Positions 4,610 through 5,593 of a stretch of 5,593 bases of DNA are shown in pieces. Under the pieces are notes generated by a model. That model was not told the DNA's origin. It searched no databases and was given only the letters and a program-made list of their open reading frames with translations. Each line of letters begins with the position of its first letter. Position 1 is the first letter of the stretch. Source of the stretch: Flavobacterium sp. (lineage in GTDB: Bacteria; Bacteroidota; Bacteroidia; Flavobacteriales; Flavobacteriaceae); the NCBI GenBank assembly GCA_012032075.1, contig JAAURU010000265.1, positions 1-5,593 on the forward strand. Reading direction: 5' to 3'. A program made the translations under genes and the position numbers.

Positions 4610-5593
4610 TTAACCTACAGCTTCTTTATAAACTTTTAAGCATCTTTCTCTAGCTTCTTTATGATTTACAATGGGTTCAGGATATTTTGAAGTTTCTACT
4701 TCGGGAATCCATTTTTTAATATATTTTAAATCTTTGTCAAATTTTTTAATTTGTTCACTTGGATTGAAAATCCTAAAATAAGGTGCAGCATCCACTCCAG
4801 AACCAGCTGCCCATTGCCAATTCCCTACATTACTTGCTTGTTCATAATCTAATAATTTTTGTGCAAAATACGTTTCGCCCCATCTCCAATCTATTAATAA
4901 ATGTTTGCAAAGAAAACTTGCTACAACCATTCGCACTCTATTATGCATATGACCTGTCTCATTTAATTCTCTCATTCCTGCATCTACAAAAGGGTAGCCT
5001 GTTTTTCCTTCACACCATTTTTTAAATTGGGTTTCATCATTATTCCAAACAATGGCATCATATTTTGATTTTAAAAGCTTTTCTTTGGTAGTTTTTGGAA
5101 AATGCCATAAAATTTGCATGAAAAATTCTCTCCAAATCAATTCTTTTAAAAAGGTTTCATTTTTTACAGTCATTGCATTTTTGACCATTTCACGAATAGA
5201 TACTGCTCCAAAACGCAAGTAAACTCCTAATCTAGATGTACCATCAATAGCAGGAAAATTTCGTGTTGCTTCATAATTTTCGATTAGTTTTTCAGAAACT
5301 GTATATTTTGGAATACTAATTTTGTTGTTTGAAATCCAAATACATCTTCCTCAAAACTAAGAAAAAGGGGTAGGAGTGATTTGCTATATTATCTAACTTC
5401 TCTTCCGATTTATAATAGGGAATTGTAGTTTTTGCTAAAGTATCTTTCCATTTATTTGAAAAAGGAGTGTAAACTACATAAGGAGTTCCATCGTCTTTCA
5501 CTACTTCGCTTTTTTCAAAAATTACTTGATCTTTAGACGTTTTAAATTCAATGTTGTTCTCTTTGAATATTTGGTAAACTTCTTTATCCCTTT
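4610..5593 (-). CDS. phrB: Class I CPD photolyase, N-terminus outside the window, two frameshifts
   Basis: This gene encodes the C-terminal three quarters or so of a deoxyribodipyrimidine photolyase, which repairs UV-induced cyclobutane dimers using FADH- and light. From the window edge it reads EVYQIFKENNIEFKTS, then VVKDDGTPYVVYTPFSNKW. Two indels follow, at the A5/G4 run 5362-5370 and the T4 run 5320-5323; the segment between them reads LSFEEDVFGFQTTK. The frame then holds IPKYTVSEKLIENYEATRNF, TSRLGVYLRFGAVSIRE, ELIWREFFMQILW, WCEGKTGYPFVDAGMREL, MHNRVRM, KHLLIDWRWGE and ASNVGNWQWAAGSGVDAAPY. The active-site Glu, both Asn and the three electron-transfer Trp positions are all present, so the design is catalytically complete. 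The ATG-like start at 5218 is an internal TTG within LRFGA and is not real. The cryptochrome-family gene follows after 14 nt. Confidence 0.88.

Noticed and set aside
4783..5025. Open frame of 80 codons on the plus strand
   Set aside because: It lies wholly antisense to the conserved FAD-binding part of the photolyase gene, has no recognisable domain, and looks like a shadow.
5316..5501. Independent 61-residue protein
   Set aside because: Its start is an internal GTG and its body, KDDGTPYVVYTPFSNKW, is continuous with the upstream photolyase frame; its tail after SYPF is an out-of-frame readthrough.

Overview
The window looks like a chromosomal segment of a low-GC Flavobacteriia-type member of the Bacteroidota. 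The reasons are the AT-rich DNA, the scarcity of Shine-Dalgarno sites, a TAnnTTTG -7 promoter element, and the gene families present: an ECF sigma/anti-sigma/'sensor' trio, a very-short-patch-repair-like DUF559 protein between GC-rich inverted repeats, and tandem photolyase-family genes. The assignment rests on pattern recognition, not a database search.

Layout. Minus strand, 1-1786: an ECF sigma factor (1245-1786, frameshifted), its membrane anti-sigma-like partner (780-1214) and a secreted Spy/LTXXQ-like helical protein (334-777) form a compact operon closed by a hairpin terminator (307-330). Beyond it lies the 5' part of a lipoprotein gene (1-280). A short intergenic region (1787-1882) carries divergent promoters. 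Plus strand, 1883-2539: an intact HAD-superfamily phosphatase. At 2557-3110 a 554-bp element is bounded by 44-nt near-identical inverted repeats, each holding two hairpins, and encodes a DUF559 endonuclease-like protein that lacks an in-frame ATG. Minus strand, 3135-5593: a cryptochrome/photolyase-family gene and, directly upstream of it, a class I CPD photolyase gene that runs off the right edge. They form a light-dependent DNA repair or light-sensing operon.

The sigma, anti-sigma and secreted proteins probably form an envelope signalling circuit, with the sigma factor likely transcribing its own operon. The repeat-bounded element sits exactly between the 3' ends of two convergent genes, where insertion does little harm.

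Four of the genes carry apparent single-base indels, six in all and nearly all in homopolymer runs, while the protein sequence between the breaks is well preserved. The simplest reading is consensus sequencing error. One of the breaks, in the sigma gene, falls on a canonical -1 slippery heptamer and deserves separate attention.
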